A stretch of DNA of 64,000 bases from assembly GCA_013791855.1 (NCBI GenBank), contig VMTA01000047.1, forward strand, positions 1 to 64,000, read 5' to 3'. Position numbers and translations under genes: made by a program. Origin of the DNA: Sideroxydans sp. (GTDB taxonomy: Bacteria; Pseudomonadota; Gammaproteobacteria; Burkholderiales; Gallionellaceae). Position 1 is the first letter of the stretch, and each line of letters begins with the position of its first letter. This document shows, piece after piece, positions 1-10,493 of this stretch. The notes under the pieces were generated by a model. That model had not been told where the DNA came from. It ran no database searches and saw nothing but the letters and a program-made list of their open reading frames with translations.

Positions 1-2
1 AG

Positions 3-656
3 CGCACCATCGTCGAGACCTTGTTACAGGCCTATCCGACCCATGCGATTCTAGCAGAGGAAGGCGGCGCCCAAGGCGAGTCGGAATACCTGTGGATCAT
101 CGATCCGCTCGACGGCACCACCAACTTCCTGCATGGCGTGCCGCAGTATGCCGTCTCCATCGCGCTGCAACACAACGGCGTGCTGACGCAGGCCGTGATT
201 TACGACCCGACCAAGAACGACCTGTTCACCGCCACACGCGGACGCGGTGCATTCCTCAACGACAAACGCCTGCGCGTGAGCAAGCGCAAGGAACTGGCCG
301 ACAGCCTGATCGGTACCGGCTTCCCCTACACCCGCTTCGAACACATGGACGCCTACCTCAACATCTTCAAGGATGTGATGCAGCACACTGCCGGCTTGCG
401 CCGTCCCGGTGCCGCTTCGCTCGATCTGGCCTGGACTGCAGCCGGACGCTTTGACGGTTTCTTCGAGACCGGCCTCAAGCCTTGGGATTTGGCAGCGGGT
501 GCGCTGCTGATCTCTGAAGCGGGCGGCATCGTCACCGATCTGGCGGGTAATCAGAACCAACTGGAAAGCGGCCACATCTGCGCCGGCAACCCGCACATCC
601 AGGAACAACTGCTGAAACTGATCGCGCCGCATCTCACCGACGGTCTGAAGGGCTAA
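3..656 (+). CDS. suhB: Inositol-1-monophosphatase (5'-truncated by window edge)
   Basis: This is the C-terminal four fifths of an inositol monophosphatase / FIG superfamily Mg2+-dependent phosphatase, which hydrolyses myo-inositol-1-phosphate; SuhB also takes part in rRNA antitermination in enterobacteria. Visible motifs are the metal-binding AEEGG, the signature [12 protein letters not shown] and the C-terminal [15 protein letters not shown]. About 217 residues are present against roughly 265 in the family, so about 50 N-terminal residues lie before the window. The reading frame is open from base 3; an in-frame TTG at 21 is not the start. The Pit transporter follows 20 bp downstream. Confidence 0.93.
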   Translation, partial: RTIVETLLQAYPTHAILAEEGGAQGESEYLWIIDPLDGTTNFLHGVPQYAVSIALQHNGVLTQAVIYDPTKNDLFTATRGRGAFLNDKRLRVSKRKELADSLIGTGFPYTRFEHMDAYLNIFKDVMQHTAGLRRPGAASLDLAWTAAGRFDGFFETGLKPWDLAAGALLISEAGGIVTDLAGNQNQLESGHICAGNPHIQEQLLKLIAPHLTDGLKG

Positions 657-676
657 CTCCCCGAACAGGCGGCACG

Positions 677-1711
677 ATGGATACCTCCCTGCTCGTCCTC
701 GCCATCACGACCATCGTCATCGTGCTGGTGTTCGAGTACACCAATGGTTTCCACGACGCCGCCAACATCATCGCCACCGTCATCGCCTCGCGCGCGATGA
801 CGCCGGTGCAGGCGGTGCTGCTGGTCGCCTTCTTCGAATTCCTCGGCCCGCTGCTGGGCGGCACCGCCGTCGCCAACACCATCGGCACTTTCGTCACGCT
901 GGACGACCTCGACGCGGTACTCGGTTTGGTGGTGGTGCTTTGCGGGCTGATCGGTGCCATCGCGTGGAACCTCGTCACCTGGTGGTTCGGCATCCCCTCC
1001 TCTTCCTCGCACGCGCTGGTGGGCGGATTGGCCGGTGTGGTGATCGTGGCGGCCGGCGCCAACCATGTGGAATGGGGATTTGCCGATCTGCTGCATGGCG
1101 AGTTCCACGGCGTCGCCAAAGTCATCGCGGCCCTCATCCTGTCGCCCATCATCGGTTTCTGGGTCGGCTACGTGCTGCACCGCGTCATGCTCACGCTGCT
1201 GCGCGGCGCACGCCCATCCATCAATCGCGACCTGCGTCATCTGCAATACGTCACCTCGGCGGGCCTCGCCTTCGCCCACGGCGCGAATGACGCGCAGAAG
1301 AGCATGGGCATGCTGACGCTGGTGCTGGTGCTGGGCGGGTTCATTCCCTCATTCGAGGTGCCGTTCTGGGTGATGTTGGCCTGCTCGCTCGCCATCACGC
1401 TGGGCATCCTGTCCGGTGGCTGGCAGATCGTGCGCACGCTGGGCTTCACCATCTACAAGATCCGCCCGCTGCACGCGCTCGATTCGCAGATGACCGCCGC
1501 CAGCGTCATCTTCGCCTCGTCGCTGGGCGGCGCGCCGGTCTCCACCACGCATGTGGTCGCCTCGTCCATCATGGGCATCGGCGCCTCGGAACGTCCCAAG
1601 GCTGTGCGCTGGGGTAAAGCCGCCGAGATCGTCGCCACCTGGATCATCACCATCCCCGGAGCAGCATTGATGGCGATAGGGTGTTATCTTGTCGTCCAGT
1701 TGTTCGTCTGA
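677..1711 (+). CDS. pit: Low-affinity inorganic phosphate transporter, PiT family
   Basis: A 344-residue polytopic inner-membrane protein that imports phosphate, probably as a metal-phosphate complex in symport with protons. Both duplicated PiT signatures are visible: an N-terminal FEYTNGFHDAANIIAT and a C-terminal FAHGANDAQKSMG, separated by hydrophobic helices. The length matches the shorter bacterial PiT class. The following gene, 12 bp downstream, encodes a DUF47 (PhoU-like) protein. This is the standard partnership for PiT transporters and implies one transcription unit that gates phosphate uptake. Confidence 0.95.
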   Translation: MDTSLLVLAITTIVIVLVFEYTNGFHDAANIIATVIASRAMTPVQAVLLVAFFEFLGPLLGGTAVANTIGTFVTLDDLDAVLGLVVVLCGLIGAIAWNLVTWWFGIPSSSSHALVGGLAGVVIVAAGANHVEWGFADLLHGEFHGVAKVIAALILSPIIGFWVGYVLHRVMLTLLRGARPSINRDLRHLQYVTSAGLAFAHGANDAQKSMGMLTLVLVLGGFIPSFEVPFWVMLACSLAITLGILSGGWQIVRTLGFTIYKIRPLHALDSQMTAASVIFASSLGGAPVSTTHVVASSIMGIGASERPKAVRWGKAAEIVATWIITIPGAALMAIGCYLVVQLFV

Positions 1712-1723
1712 GAAATCGAGACC

Positions 1724-2374
1724 ATGACCCCACCCATGCAAGCCTCCAAAACCATGCTGGCCCGTATCCTTGACCGGGTGTTTCCCAAGGTGCCGGACTT
1801 CTTCCACATGCTCACCGAGCAGACCATAGAAGTCGCGCTCACCGTCAGCCTGCTGGTCGACTACATGAAACACGGCGACCCGGCCATTGCCGAGTCGCTG
1901 AAAGAGAATGTGCATCAGGCCGACCTGCTCAAGGTGCGCAACCTGCACGAACTGAACGATGCCTTCTCCACACCCATCGACCGCGAAGACATCTACCGCG
2001 CCATCATGGCGCTGGACGACATCGTGATGTACTGCAAAACCACCGTGCACGAGATGGATGTGCTGGGGGTGACGCCCGACAGATTCATGCGCGACATCTC
2101 GCTGCGCATCAAGGAAGGCGTGGATGCGCTGGCCAACGGCTTTGCCAAACTGGGCACCACCCCCGCCACCGCCGCGCTGGACGCCGACATCGCGCGCAAG
2201 GCCGAACGCCATGCCGAGAAACTCTACCGCTTCGCGCTGCCCGAGCTGTTCGAGGGCGACGACTACATCAACATGTTCAAACGGCGCGAGATCTACCGTC
2301 ATCTCACCAACGCCGCCGAACACATGGCCCAGTGCGCCAACACGCTGCACGACATCGTGGTCAAGATCAGCTGA
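1724..2374 (+). CDS. DUF47 / PhoU-like phosphate transport accessory protein
   Basis: A 216-residue, mostly helical cytosolic protein of the DUF47 family, distantly related to PhoU. Family members are encoded directly after pit genes and are thought to regulate PiT transport. Acidic and histidine residues suited to metal clusters occur in the helices (for example ALDDIVMYCKTTVHEMD). The C-terminal half carries the family-like stretch ending NAAEHMAQCANTLHDIVVKIS. A second in-frame ATG at 1736 could be the start. The function is inferred from family and neighbourhood. Confidence 0.88.
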   Translation: MTPPMQASKTMLARILDRVFPKVPDFFHMLTEQTIEVALTVSLLVDYMKHGDPAIAESLKENVHQADLLKVRNLHELNDAFSTPIDREDIYRAIMALDDIVMYCKTTVHEMDVLGVTPDRFMRDISLRIKEGVDALANGFAKLGTTPATAALDADIARKAERHAEKLYRFALPELFEGDDYINMFKRREIYRHLTNAAEHMAQCANTLHDIVVKIS

Positions 2375-2381
2375 AAGACCG

Positions 2382-2825
2382 ATGAGCGCGACTGACACCC
2401 TCACCCGCTTCCTGCACGAACACATCCCGCTCACCGGCGCGATGCAGTTGCAAGCATCTGCCTATGACGGCGAACGACTGGAACTGAATGCCCCGCTCGC
2501 CCCCAACGTCAACGACAAAGGCACCGCGTTCGGCGGCAGCCTGTACAACCTCGCCGTGCTGTGCGGCTGGAGTCTGCTGCGTCTGAAATTGAACGAAGCC
2601 GGATTGAACGAAAAGAACATCGTCATCCACGAAGCGCACACGCGCTACCTGCTGCCGGTCACCGGCGAACTGCACGCCGCCTGCACGCTCACCGGCGACG
2701 CGCTGACCGAGTTCATTCAGCCCCTGCAAAAAAAAGGCCGCGCGCGCATCACGCTCACCGTCGCCATCCATCAACAAGGCCGGACCGCCGTGGAATTCAC
2801 CGGCCAGTACGTCGCACTCGATTAG
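2382..2825 (+). CDS. YiiD C-terminal-type thioesterase (hotdog fold)
   Basis: A 147-residue protein resembling the stand-alone form of the YiiD C-terminal domain, a predicted hotdog-fold thioesterase. The family block around [20 protein letters not shown], with its FGGS turn, is clear, followed by a strand-rich C-terminal half. The ATG lies 8 bp after the DUF47 stop and the reading frame ends 4 bp before mutS, so the gene belongs to the same transcriptional run. An upstream in-frame extension into the DUF47 gene is rejected. The substrate cannot be told from sequence. Confidence 0.8.
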   Translation: MSATDTLTRFLHEHIPLTGAMQLQASAYDGERLELNAPLAPNVNDKGTAFGGSLYNLAVLCGWSLLRLKLNEAGLNEKNIVIHEAHTRYLLPVTGELHAACTLTGDALTEFIQPLQKKGRARITLTVAIHQQGRTAVEFTGQYVALD

Positions 2826-2829
2826 ACGC

Positions 2830-5373
2830 ATGAAAGACACCGCACCGCCAAAACATACCCCCATGATGCAGCAGTACTTCGGCCTGAAGGCCGACCATCA
2901 GGACAAGCTACTGTTCTACCGCATGGGCGATTTCTACGAACTGTTCATGGACGACGCCGTGCGCGTCGCCAAACTGCTCGACATCACCCTCACCCAGCGC
3001 GGTGCATCGGGCGGCATACCCATCAAGATGGCGGGCGTGCCCTATCACGCCGCCGAGCAATATCTGGCGCGATTGGTGAAGATGGGCGAATCGGTCGCCA
3101 TCTGCGAACAGATCGGCGACCCCGCCACCAGCAAAGGCCCGGTCGAACGCAAAGTGGTGCGCATCGTCACGCCCGGCACCGTCACCGACTCAGCGCTGCT
3201 GGAAGAGAAGCGCGACAACCTGCTGCTCGCGCTGCACCAGCACCGCAATGAAGTCGGCCTCGCCTGGCTCAACCTCGCCTCGGGGCAATTCACCTTGGCC
3301 GAAGTGGATGCCAAGCAACTGCCCGCCGAACTGGAGCGTCTACAACCTTCCGAGATACTGTTCGCCGAAAGCACCGTCGCGCCACAGTTCAAAAGCGCCG
3401 CCAACAAATCCCTGCCCGACTGGCACTTTGAACGCGACACCGCGCACCGCGCGCTGTGCCAGCAGTTCGGCACACGAGATCTGGCCGGTTTCGGTTGCGA
3501 AGAATTAGATCTGGGCTTGAGTGCCGCCGGTGCATTGCTCGGCTACGCCAAACTCACGCAAGGCCAGAGCATCGCCCACATCCGCAGCGCGCAGGTGTAC
3601 CACGCCGACCAGTTCGTGCGCATGGACGCCGCCACCCGCCGCAATCTGGAGATCACCCAGACCCTGCGCGGCGAACCCGCGCCAACGCTGCTCTCGCTGC
3701 TCGACACCTGCGGCACCAACATGGGCAGTCGATTGCTCGCGCACTGGTTGCACCATCCGCTGCGCAATCGAGACGTGTTACGCGCAAGGCTGGATGCAGT
3801 GGATGAGCTGGATGAAAAACACAGCGCCGTGCATCAGCAACTCAAACCCAGTGTGGACGTGGAACGCATCACCGCACGCATCGCATTGAAGAGCGCACGA
3901 CCACGCGACCTGTCCGGTCTGCGCGACACGCTCAAGCAACTGCCCGAGCTGCACAACACCTTGGCAGGCATCAGCGCACCGCGTTTGCAACAACTGAGCA
4001 AGGAACTGCAAGCCGACAGCGCACTGGTCGAGCTGCTGCAAAACACCATCAAAGAAGAACCCTCTTCCGTACTGCGCGAAGGCGGCGTGATCGCCGACGG
4101 TTACGATGCCGATCTGGACGAGCTGCGCGGTATCCAGTCCAACTGCGGCGACTTCCTGTTGGCATTGGAAAAGCGCGAACGCGAACGCACCGGCATCGAC
4201 AAGCTGAAGGTGGAATACAACCGCGTGCACGGTTTCTACATCGAAGTCAGCACTGCCAATGCCGACAAGGTGCCGGACGACTACCGCCGCCGCCAGACGC
4301 TGAAGAACGTCGAGCGCTACATCACACCGGAACTGAAAACTTTCGAAGACAAGGCGCTCTCCGCCAACGACCGCGCACTGGCGCGCGAGAAATGGCTGTA
4401 CGACCAGTTGCTGGACGCGCTCGCCCCATCCATCCCGCAACTGCAACGCATCGCCGCCGCCATTGCCGAACTGGACGTGCTCGCCACCTTCGCCGAACGC
4501 GCCGCCACACTCAACTTCAGCGCACCGCGCTTCAGCGACGAAGCTCAACTCATCATCAAGCAAGGCCGCCATCCGGTGGTCGAAGCGCAGGTGAAAACCT
4601 TCACCCCGAACGACACGCAGCTCAACGACGCGCGCCGCATGCTGCTCATCACCGGCCCCAACATGGGTGGTAAATCCACCTACATGCGCCAGGTCGCCAT
4701 CATCGCGCTGCTCGCACATGTCGGCTGCTTCGTGCCCGCACAGGAAGCGGTGCTGGGCGAGATCGACCAGATCTTCACCCGCATCGGCGCATCGGACGAC
4801 TTGGCCAGCGGACGCTCCACCTTCATGGTCGAGATGACCGAAGCCGCCAACATCCTGCACAACGCCACCGAGAAAAGTCTGGTGCTGGTGGACGAGATCG
4901 GACGCGGCACCAGCACCTTTGACGGCCTCGCCCTCGCCTACGCCATCGCGCGCCACCTGCTGGAACTCAACCGCAGTTACACCCTGTTCGCCACGCACTA
5001 TTTCGAGCTCACACGACTGGCCGAAGAATTCAAACAACTTGCCAACGTCCACCTCGCCGCCGTCGAGCACCAGCACAGCATCGTGTTCCTGCACAGTGTG
5101 AACGAAGGTGCCGCCAGCCAAAGCTACGGCCTGCAAGTCGCCGCCCTCGCCGGTGTACCCGGCAGCGTCATCCGCAGTGCGAAAAAACAATTGGTGAAGT
5201 TAGAACAGAACAGCGCCGCCCAGAACCCGCAAGGCGACCTGTTCGCCGCCGTGCCCGAAGCACCGGAGCCGGAAGAACATCCGATGGTGTCGGCGTTACG
5301 TGATCTGCAGCCGGATGAGATGAGTCCTAGAGAAGCGTTGGAGAGGATTTATCAGTTGAAGAAGCTTTTATAG
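2830..5373 (+). CDS. mutS: DNA mismatch repair protein MutS
   Basis: Full-length MutS, 847 residues, recognises base mismatches and small loops and recruits MutL. The mismatch-contacting Phe-x-Glu motif is present near the N-terminus in [11 protein letters not shown]. The connector, core and clamp domains follow. The ATPase domain has Walker A GPNMGGKS at about residues 609-616, Walker [13 protein letters not shown] and the FATHYFEL signature. The C-terminus ends with the helix-turn-helix dimerisation segment ([16 protein letters not shown]). It is the last of a close-packed + strand series; the AT-richer gene that follows 8 bp later looks foreign. Confidence 0.98.
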   Translation: MKDTAPPKHTPMMQQYFGLKADHQDKLLFYRMGDFYELFMDDAVRVAKLLDITLTQRGASGGIPIKMAGVPYHAAEQYLARLVKMGESVAICEQIGDPATSKGPVERKVVRIVTPGTVTDSALLEEKRDNLLLALHQHRNEVGLAWLNLASGQFTLAEVDAKQLPAELERLQPSEILFAESTVAPQFKSAANKSLPDWHFERDTAHRALCQQFGTRDLAGFGCEELDLGLSAAGALLGYAKLTQGQSIAHIRSAQVYHADQFVRMDAATRRNLEITQTLRGEPAPTLLSLLDTCGTNMGSRLLAHWLHHPLRNRDVLRARLDAVDELDEKHSAVHQQLKPSVDVERITARIALKSARPRDLSGLRDTLKQLPELHNTLAGISAPRLQQLSKELQADSALVELLQNTIKEEPSSVLREGGVIADGYDADLDELRGIQSNCGDFLLALEKRERERTGIDKLKVEYNRVHGFYIEVSTANADKVPDDYRRRQTLKNVERYITPELKTFEDKALSANDRALAREKWLYDQLLDALAPSIPQLQRIAAAIAELDVLATFAERAATLNFSAPRFSDEAQLIIKQGRHPVVEAQVKTFTPNDTQLNDARRMLLITGPNMGGKSTYMRQVAIIALLAHVGCFVPAQEAVLGEIDQIFTRIGASDDLASGRSTFMVEMTEAANILHNATEKSLVLVDEIGRGTSTFDGLALAYAIARHLLELNRSYTLFATHYFELTRLAEEFKQLANVHLAAVEHQHSIVFLHSVNEGAASQSYGLQVAALAGVPGSVIRSAKKQLVKLEQNSAAQNPQGDLFAAVPEAPEPEEHPMVSALRDLQPDEMSPREALERIYQLKKLL

Positions 5374-5381
5374 GCTGACAC

Positions 5382-6197
5382 ATGACGATTCGTAAGATTA
5401 TCCCTGCGCCGCTTTTAGCAGTTTGTGCTGAAATCGCAGCTCGACGTGAAACGCATGCAACGCTCGACAGTCTCTTCACTTATGCCGGCGCATCAGGGGA
5501 ACCGCCAGAGGGAAGCAAGTCAACAAAGGCTTTAGCTTGGCTAAGAGCCACAAACAAAGATGCAACTATCCAACCATTAGATGTGCTCGGCAGGCTGATT
5601 GAAGACTATATGGAAGGGTTGGTTGATCCTGATGACTACTTCTACAAAGACAAAATTAAGGATCGAGAAAACCTCGTTCAACTTCTAGGGCAAAGTGAGC
5701 TTCAATACATCAAAGGTGGAAAGATCGTTGGGACACTTGGCTCTCCATCGAGAACTTTGGAGGAGTTTGTACGCGAAAAAAATATCGCCTCAATTGACGC
5801 AGAGTTTAATCGTGCACTCACCAATGTCGAAGCAAACCCACGCGAAGCAGTTTCAGCTGCAAGCAATATTCTTGAGTCAATTTGCAAGGTGTACATCGAA
5901 GAAGAAAATCTTGAACACCCCGCCAAACAAGACTTAAAACCCATTTGGACGATAGTTCGAAAAGATCTCGGATTTGATCCAAGCATGGTTGAGGACAAAG
6001 ATCTACAAACAGTACTCTCTGGAATGATTTCAATTGTTGAAGGTATTGGCGCTCTTAGAACGCATGCTAGTTCGGCTCATGGCGCAGGGAAAAGGAGTTA
6101 TAAACTTGAGCCGCGACATGCACGTCTAGCAATACACTCCGCTCATACAGTTGCATTATTTATTCTAGAAAGTTGGCAAAAAAAGAAAGGCAGCTAA
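5382..6197 (+). CDS. Abortive-infection-like protein (Abi C-terminal domain)
   Basis: A 271-residue protein whose C-terminal third (about residues 150-262) fits the Abi-C family found in abortive phage-infection proteins. It has a helical block with NPREAVSAASNILESICKV and a terminal block containing RTHASSAHGAGK and a helix ending in LFILESWQ. The N-terminal 120 residues are not recognised. Base composition and codon use are visibly AT-richer than mutS and the HD-GYP gene on either side, which suggests acquisition. It begins 8 bp after mutS and could be read from the mutS promoter. Anti-phage activity is inferred from family only. Confidence 0.7.
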   Translation: MTIRKIIPAPLLAVCAEIAARRETHATLDSLFTYAGASGEPPEGSKSTKALAWLRATNKDATIQPLDVLGRLIEDYMEGLVDPDDYFYKDKIKDRENLVQLLGQSELQYIKGGKIVGTLGSPSRTLEEFVREKNIASIDAEFNRALTNVEANPREAVSAASNILESICKVYIEEENLEHPAKQDLKPIWTIVRKDLGFDPSMVEDKDLQTVLSGMISIVEGIGALRTHASSAHGAGKRSYKLEPRHARLAIHSAHTVALFILESWQKKKGS

Positions 6198-6277
6198 AAG
6201 TTAAAGGGGTCAGCATCGCATTCGACCTCAACAATCGGGGGCAGACCACGGCTCGCCTTCCCTCTATCAGCCCCCTC

Positions 6278-9025
6278 TCATTCAAGAACAAACCCCCGCT
6301 CCCGAAACAGCCGCAGACAGGCATCGACCACGTCCGGGTCGTACTTGCTTCCGCGGTTGGTTTCGATCTCTTGCAGGGCTTGTTCTACGCCCTTCGACGG
6401 TCGATAGGGGCGATGCGACAACATGGCTTCGACCACGTCGGCAACGGCGATGATCTTGGCTTCCAGGATCATCTCATTGGCCTTCAGGCCATTCGGATAA
6501 CCGGATCCGTCCATGCGCTCGTGGTGCTGCAGGATCATTTTCGCCACCGGCCATGGGAATGCGATGTCCTTAACGATCTCATAACCGACCTGAGGATGGC
6601 TTTTTATCATCGCATACTCAATGTCGTTCAATCTGCCGGGGCGACTCAGTATCTCTGCGGGCACGTATATCTTGCCGATATCGTGGATCATCCCGCCGAA
6701 TCCCAGTCCTTCGATATGGTCTTCATTCAGGCCAAGTTCAGTGCCGATGGCGGCGCTCAATTTGGCGACCTTGTTCTGGTGACCGGCGGTATAGGGGTCG
6801 CGTTTTTCAACGACCAGCGAGATGGCGCGGATGGTGCCCACCAGGCTTTCGCGTAACTGTTCCAGCGCCTGTCTGCGCTCGGTCTGGTCCACGATGACGC
6901 TTTCATAATGGGCGACTTTTCCCGTGGCGTCTTTGACGGCAGTGGTGCGATCTTCCACCCAGAATACGCGGCCGTCTTTGGTGACCATCCGGTATTCCAG
7001 AATGAAATTATCGGCGTTTGCTTCTTTGTGTTCGGCCATTCTCCGCACTACTTTTTCCAAGTCGTCCTGATAGATCAGCGTGTCGGGTCGTATCCGGCCG
7101 GAAGTCAGTTCTTCCGAGGTATAGCCGATCAGTTTCTGGACGTTCTCCGATACGTAGTCGACCACCCATCCTTCCAGTGCCTTGATACGCAACAGTACGG
7201 CACTGCTGTTTTCCACCACAGCCTGTGCATCCTGCAGGTCACGAAAGACCAGTAGTGTGCTGAGCGCATCTGCCAGTCGCCGGGCAATCTCTTCGAACAG
7301 ACGCAACTCGGTTGGCGTCCATTGGCGTTCACGCGAACATTGTGAGATAGCCAATCCCCATGGCTTGCCCGTTTTGGGGAAGAGCGCCATGCCGATGCCG
7401 GATTTGTCTCCGTATGCCTGGAATGAGGATGGGTAAGGAAAATCCGTCCCGACACCTATGGCCAGCGGCTGTTTGCTCTCCAGCGAAGCGCGATGCATAG
7501 CTGCCACTTCGGGCGTCATCGGCATTGCAACACCCTGCGAAAGAACGCCGGGATATTCCGGCTTGAAACGCTCCATCGGTACCGTCCAACTCGCGGCGTC
7601 CGGGTCACAGGGATAGACGAGGGATACCCGGTCACAATCGAAGACGGCAAGCACTTCGCCCAACACGTCGCGCATCATCTGTTCCAGATCGTTTGCTTTC
7701 TGGATAGCGCGATTGATGCGATCCATATTGGCCAAGAACTCGGTGTGGTGCTGGCGCTCCCTTTCTGCCTGTTTGAGTTCGGTAATGTCGTGTGCGATAC
7801 CGAGTACGGTCATCACCTGACCATCCACGTCATGCTCGGGAACCAATAGCATGTCGTAGTCATGCGGGACACCGTGCAAATCGATGAAACCGAAATCGAC
7901 ATGGCATGCCTGATCTTTGTCGAACACACTGCGAATGGCCTGCGTCAGCTTCTTTGCTTCACTATCCACAAGAAGCTGGGCATCTGTTGGCTGGAAACCA
8001 ATCAGAGATTCAAGGGGTTTGCCACTTATCCGACCGATCACCGGATTGACATAGACACGACGACAGTCGCGGTCATAACGCAAGATGGGGTCGGTGATGT
8101 TCTCGACCAGCGAGCGAAAATCTCGTTCGCGCACGATGAGGTCCTGCTCCATATGCTTACGCTCGGTGATGTCCGTCGCCACGCTGAGCAGGTACTTTTG
8201 ATCATCGATGTTGATGAAGACCATCGAATCGATCAGCGAACGTATCTCTCCCGACTTTGTTCGCAGCTCTACGGGCATATATAACGCTTCACCCGTTGCT
8301 TCCAGCTGCTGGATGGCGAACATCCTTTGCGCCGGATCGACCCACAATTGCAGTTCTGCCGTGCTGTGCCCGATACATTCTTCCCGTGTGTAGCCGAAGT
8401 AACGACTGAAAGATTCATTGATATCGAAGATGTATCCATCATCCGGCCGGGTGATCGCCATCAGGTTGGGAGAGGCATAAAAAGCCTTGGAGAATTTCTC
8501 CTCGCTGAGTGCAAGTTCCACTTCCGTCTGTTTGTTCTCAGTGATGTCACTCATGACACCAGTCAAGCCGATCACCCGTCCATCTTTTTGCAGCGGGCGA
8601 CTCGACGAACGCACTTGGCGGAATCCCCCCGCCTTCACATGCACACGGAATTCTTGCGGCTTCAGTTCACCTGCCAGCGCGCGCTCGAAGCTGGCCATCA
8701 AAGCAGGCAGGTCTTCTGGCAGGATGAAATCCTTGAATGACTTGCCGACGACTTCTTCCGGCAGGTATCCGGTCAAACTGTGGATGACCGGGCTGATATA
8801 AGTGACCACGCCCTCGGTATCCAGACTGAATATCACGTCGTTGATGTTCTCCACCAGTGAACGGTAACGGGCTTGGCTTTGGGCCAGTTCCTTGCGTACT
8901 GCTTCCACTTCTTCCAGGTGCTTATGCAGTTGTGGATAGTAGCTTTTGCGGATCGAGCGCTCCCCAAGCCCGATGATCTTGTCGCGCAGGGAGTGATCGC
9001 CATCAGGTTCAGAGTGCTTTTTCAT
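6278..9025 (-). CDS. Multi-PAS/GAF sensor with HD-GYP c-di-GMP phosphodiesterase domain
   Basis: A 915-residue signalling protein without obvious membrane segments. Order of domains: PAS (about 50-165), PAS (175-290), PAS (300-415), GAF (430-600), PAS (610-730), then HD-GYP (735-915). The output domain has the metal motif HDIGK, the helix HHERMDGSGYP and IIAVADVVEAM, so hydrolysis of cyclic di-GMP is expected. The start ATG overlaps the 3' end of the ErcA-like dehydrogenase gene by 17 bp, indicating translational coupling and a joint role. It converges on the Abi-like gene with about 80 bp between. The ligands of the sensory domains are unknown. Confidence 0.92.
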   Translation of the reverse strand: MKKHSEPDGDHSLRDKIIGLGERSIRKSYYPQLHKHLEEVEAVRKELAQSQARYRSLVENINDVIFSLDTEGVVTYISPVIHSLTGYLPEEVVGKSFKDFILPEDLPALMASFERALAGELKPQEFRVHVKAGGFRQVRSSSRPLQKDGRVIGLTGVMSDITENKQTEVELALSEEKFSKAFYASPNLMAITRPDDGYIFDINESFSRYFGYTREECIGHSTAELQLWVDPAQRMFAIQQLEATGEALYMPVELRTKSGEIRSLIDSMVFINIDDQKYLLSVATDITERKHMEQDLIVRERDFRSLVENITDPILRYDRDCRRVYVNPVIGRISGKPLESLIGFQPTDAQLLVDSEAKKLTQAIRSVFDKDQACHVDFGFIDLHGVPHDYDMLLVPEHDVDGQVMTVLGIAHDITELKQAERERQHHTEFLANMDRINRAIQKANDLEQMMRDVLGEVLAVFDCDRVSLVYPCDPDAASWTVPMERFKPEYPGVLSQGVAMPMTPEVAAMHRASLESKQPLAIGVGTDFPYPSSFQAYGDKSGIGMALFPKTGKPWGLAISQCSRERQWTPTELRLFEEIARRLADALSTLLVFRDLQDAQAVVENSSAVLLRIKALEGWVVDYVSENVQKLIGYTSEELTSGRIRPDTLIYQDDLEKVVRRMAEHKEANADNFILEYRMVTKDGRVFWVEDRTTAVKDATGKVAHYESVIVDQTERRQALEQLRESLVGTIRAISLVVEKRDPYTAGHQNKVAKLSAAIGTELGLNEDHIEGLGFGGMIHDIGKIYVPAEILSRPGRLNDIEYAMIKSHPQVGYEIVKDIAFPWPVAKMILQHHERMDGSGYPNGLKANEMILEAKIIAVADVVEAMLSHRPYRPSKGVEQALQEIETNRGSKYDPDVVDACLRLFRERGFVLE

Positions 9026-10175
9026 ACAGTCCTTCTATCTCCTGCACGCTGGCTCTACGCGGATTGGTGGCAAGGCACGGGTCGTTGAATGCGTTCAACG
9101 CGAGCTGTTTGATATCCGCTCGCTTGATGCCAAGTGCACCGAGCGTGGTCTCGATCCCCGCGGCTGTGCGCAATCCGATGAGGCCTTGCAACAACACCGC
9201 CTTCCGCTTCTCCGCTGACAGACCTTCTAGCTCCAGCCCCATCGCGATGCTGATCCGGTCATAGCGTTCAGGCGTGGCCATGTAATTGAAGTCCACCACG
9301 TGATCCACCAGCATGGCATTGCACATACCGTGAGGCAGGCCGGAAAGACCGCCCAGACTGTGTGCCATGGCATGCACCAGCCCCAGGCTGGCATTGGAGA
9401 AGGCCATCCCAGCCAGCAGGCTGCCCATCATCATGTTGTTACGGTGCGTGATGTTCAGCGGATCTTCGATGGAGGGGACGAGGTTTTGCACCAGCAAGGG
9501 GATCGCTGCCAGCGCATTCATATCGGTGATTGGTGAACTGGCATTGGAGACATAGGCCTCCATGGCATGCACCAGCGCATCCAGACCGGTGGCCGCCGTC
9601 AGTTCGGTCGGCATGGTCGTGGTGGTCTCGGGATCGATCAGTGAAACGTCCGGCACCACCGTTTTGCTGATGATGGCGATCTTCACCTTGCGGGTCGTGT
9701 CGTTGATGATGGCGAATTGGGAAATATCTGCCGATGAGCCAGCGGTGGTGGGGATGCAGATCAGCGGCGGCCCCGGCCGCTGCACCTCGTCCACCCCTTC
9801 GAACGCCAGCACGTCTTTGCCGTTCTCAAAGGCGATACCGATGCCTTTGGCGCAATCCATCGGACTGCCACCGCCCACGGCGATAATGATGTCGCAGCCG
9901 TTATCGCGGTAGAACTCGACACCAGCGGACACCTCGAGATTCTTGGGATTCGGCGTGACGTCCTGAAAGACCACCCAGGGAATCTGCTCCGCTTTAAGGG
10001 CATCCAGTACATGACCCAGCCAAGCCGTTCGGGCCACCCCGGGGTCGGTGACCACCAATGCTTTCTTGGCACCGAAGTTCTTCGCGTAACGTCCGACCAG
10101 ATTCAACGCACCAGCGCCGAAGACGAATTCCGGTACGACGAATTTTCTCAGCTCCAAAGCGTTATCCAGATGCAT
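9009..10175 (-). CDS. ercA: Iron-containing alcohol dehydrogenase, ErcA-like
   Basis: A 388-residue group III (iron-dependent) alcohol dehydrogenase. The NAD-binding GGGSPMDCAKG and the iron-ligand helices GLDALVHAMEAY and LVHAMAHSLGG followed by LPHGMCNAM are intact, so the Asp/His/His/His metal site is complete. In pseudomonads a homologue, ErcA, acts in the regulatory cascade for ethanol oxidation together with PAS-type sensors. Here the next gene, overlapping by 17 bp, is such a PAS sensor, so a regulatory rather than catabolic role is likely. 1,3-propanediol or lactaldehyde dehydrogenase activity is the alternative. Confidence 0.85.
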   Translation of the reverse strand: MHLDNALELRKFVVPEFVFGAGALNLVGRYAKNFGAKKALVVTDPGVARTAWLGHVLDALKAEQIPWVVFQDVTPNPKNLEVSAGVEFYRDNGCDIIIAVGGGSPMDCAKGIGIAFENGKDVLAFEGVDEVQRPGPPLICIPTTAGSSADISQFAIINDTTRKVKIAIISKTVVPDVSLIDPETTTTMPTELTAATGLDALVHAMEAYVSNASSPITDMNALAAIPLLVQNLVPSIEDPLNITHRNNMMMGSLLAGMAFSNASLGLVHAMAHSLGGLSGLPHGMCNAMLVDHVVDFNYMATPERYDRISIAMGLELEGLSAEKRKAVLLQGLIGLRTAAGIETTLGALGIKRADIKQLALNAFNDPCLATNPRRASVQEIEGLYEKAL

Positions 10176-10493
10176 GGCGATTCTCCCCAGTTCATCCCAT
10201 CATGTCCCTTCCGATACGGCCCATGCTCTCAACGAATACTTCACTGAACGTGGCAGGAATCACTCACTGAGCCGTGTTCATTTTATTCGTTGCCAGCATT
10301 TGCTTTCGTTATTCAACGGTCTGGATGATAGCGCCGAGGCTACGTATCTGCCTATTGCGCAAACAGTGTCTAGCTGTCTGACAACGCCACAACTCCGTCC
10401 CGCCCCTTGATCTGGAGACGTGTGGGTTCCACCGCTTGTCCAAGCCGAAGCTGTCAGCTTCGCATTTCCCTCCACGATAGTCGGCAAGGGCGA
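10176..10493. other. 318-bp intergenic region upstream of the ErcA-like gene
   Basis: No convincing coding frame, tRNA or intrinsic terminator is seen. The region separates two - strand genes, so it must hold the end of the secreted-protein transcript and the promoter for the ercA-like gene. Short frames within it lack ribosome-binding sites and family resemblance. Confidence 0.5.

Noticed and set aside
3778-5190. 470-codon open frame on the - strand inside mutS
   Set aside because: Antisense to conserved MutS domains; composition typical of a GC-rich shadow frame.
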